This document shows positions 63,574 through 64,000 of a DNA stretch of 64,000 nt, piece after piece; within the stretch, counting starts at the first letter, position 1, and the number at the start of each line of letters is the position of its first letter. The stretch is from Albirhodobacter sp042466415 (GTDB lineage Bacteria > Pseudomonadota > Alphaproteobacteria > Rhodobacterales > Rhodobacteraceae): contig NZ_JAXHCH010000002.1 in the NCBI RefSeq assembly GCF_042466415.1, positions 62,001-126,000 on the forward strand, written 5' to 3'. Below the pieces are notes generated by a model. That model was given only the letters and a program-made list of their open reading frames with translations. It did no database searches and had not been told where the DNA came from. The position numbers and the translations under genes were made by a program.

Positions 63574-64000
63574 GCATTTCCGTCGCGCCTGTTTTGCTGA
63601 TCGGCGGATTGGATAGCAGCGGCGGCGCGGGGCTAATCCGAGATGCGGCGGCGGTGAGTGCTATGGGCGGCCAAGCACGCTTTGTCGCGACAGCACTCAC
63701 CGCACAAAGCGATTCCGGCGTCGGGTGGGTCGCGCAGACAGCGCCGGAGGGGGTGAGGGCGCAATTTTGCGCCGCAACCCAAGGCGCCGCGATCGGTGCG
63801 ATCAAGATCGGGATGTTGGGGGATGCGCAGGGCGTGAGCGGTGTCGCACAGGCAGTGCGCAACCTGCCCGATCCGCCGCGCGTGCTTGATCCGGTGATCC
63901 GCGCGAGTTCGGGGGGCATGTTGCTCTCGCCGGCGGGGCTGCGCGCTCTTAAAAACGATCTTTTGCCGCAACTGGATCTGATAACGCCCAACCTTCACGA
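63570..64000 (+). CDS. thiD: Hydroxymethylpyrimidine (phosphate) kinase ThiD, cut by window end
   Basis: The first 143 residues are visible. VLLIGGLDSSGGAGLIRDAA is the substrate-binding start of ThiD, followed by VATALTAQSDSGVGWV and IGAIKIGMLGDAQGVSGVAQ. ATG 63570 overlaps the upstream stop (ATGA). The C-terminal half with the catalytic Cys/Asp region lies beyond 64000. It phosphorylates HMP and HMP-P in thiamine synthesis. Confidence 0.9.
   Translation, partial: MSISVAPVLLIGGLDSSGGAGLIRDAAAVSAMGGQARFVATALTAQSDSGVGWVAQTAPEGVRAQFCAATQGAAIGAIKIGMLGDAQGVSGVAQAVRNLPDPPRVLDPVIRASSGGMLLSPAGLRALKNDLLPQLDLITPNLH

Overview
The window looks like a chromosomal segment of an alphaproteobacterium of the Rhodobacteraceae (Roseobacter/Rhodobacter type). 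The evidence is the high-GC coding style, the order murA - DUF2948 - hisD - UPF0262 - low-Mr phosphatase ... infA - maf - RNase E/G - yacG - tRNA-Phe, and the thiC-thiO-thiS-thiG-thiE-thiF-thiD operon behind a TPP riboswitch. All functional calls come from reading the translated proteins and recognising motifs; no database search was run.

Layout. (1) 1-6.4 kb is core-like: the start of an unidentified protein leaving the left edge, then a four-gene periplasmic iron-related operon (imelysin, di-heme oxidoreductase, imelysin, DUF1513) facing a TrpD-like glycosyltransferase-family gene. (2) About 6.51-42.19 kb is a roughly 35.7 kb genomic island. It is bounded by a 30-bp direct repeat (29/30 identical): one copy overlaps the 3' end of an intact tRNA-Thr(GGU) gene at 42164-42238, the other lies at 6514-6543. 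A tyrosine integrase sits next to the tRNA. (3) 42.2-50.8 kb is the core murA-to-yacG cluster with three accessory enzymes inside it. (4) 51-57.7 kb is a peptide ABC transporter operon ending in a dipeptidase. (5) 57.9-64 kb is the TPP riboswitch and thiamine operon; thiD is cut by the window edge.

The island is a mosaic. From left to right it carries an XRE-type repressor with a 55-codon partner and an operator-like palindrome; a truncated AbiEii-type nucleotidyltransferase next to an 81-bp direct repeat; a palindrome-rich noncoding stretch; decayed IS3 and IS5 fragments; a polyamine-type ABC transporter operon with a P1-family peptidase and a divergent RpiR regulator; a serine recombinase; a two-gene unit made of a 69-aa protein and a 776-aa ankyrin-repeat protein; a small cassette ending in a DUF927 ATPase; a complete type I-F CRISPR-Cas locus with 42 repeats; and a 1567-aa DUF4011-helicase-nuclease protein resembling the single-gene Hhe defence system.

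The most interesting parts are the rearranged I-F operon (cas8f-cas5f-cas7f-cas6f-cas1-cas2/3 rather than cas1 first), two spacers cut 6 nt apart from one repetitive target, and the uncharacterised small-protein/ankyrin pair, a candidate defence unit by position only. The island therefore combines acquired defence with mobility functions and one metabolic uptake operon.
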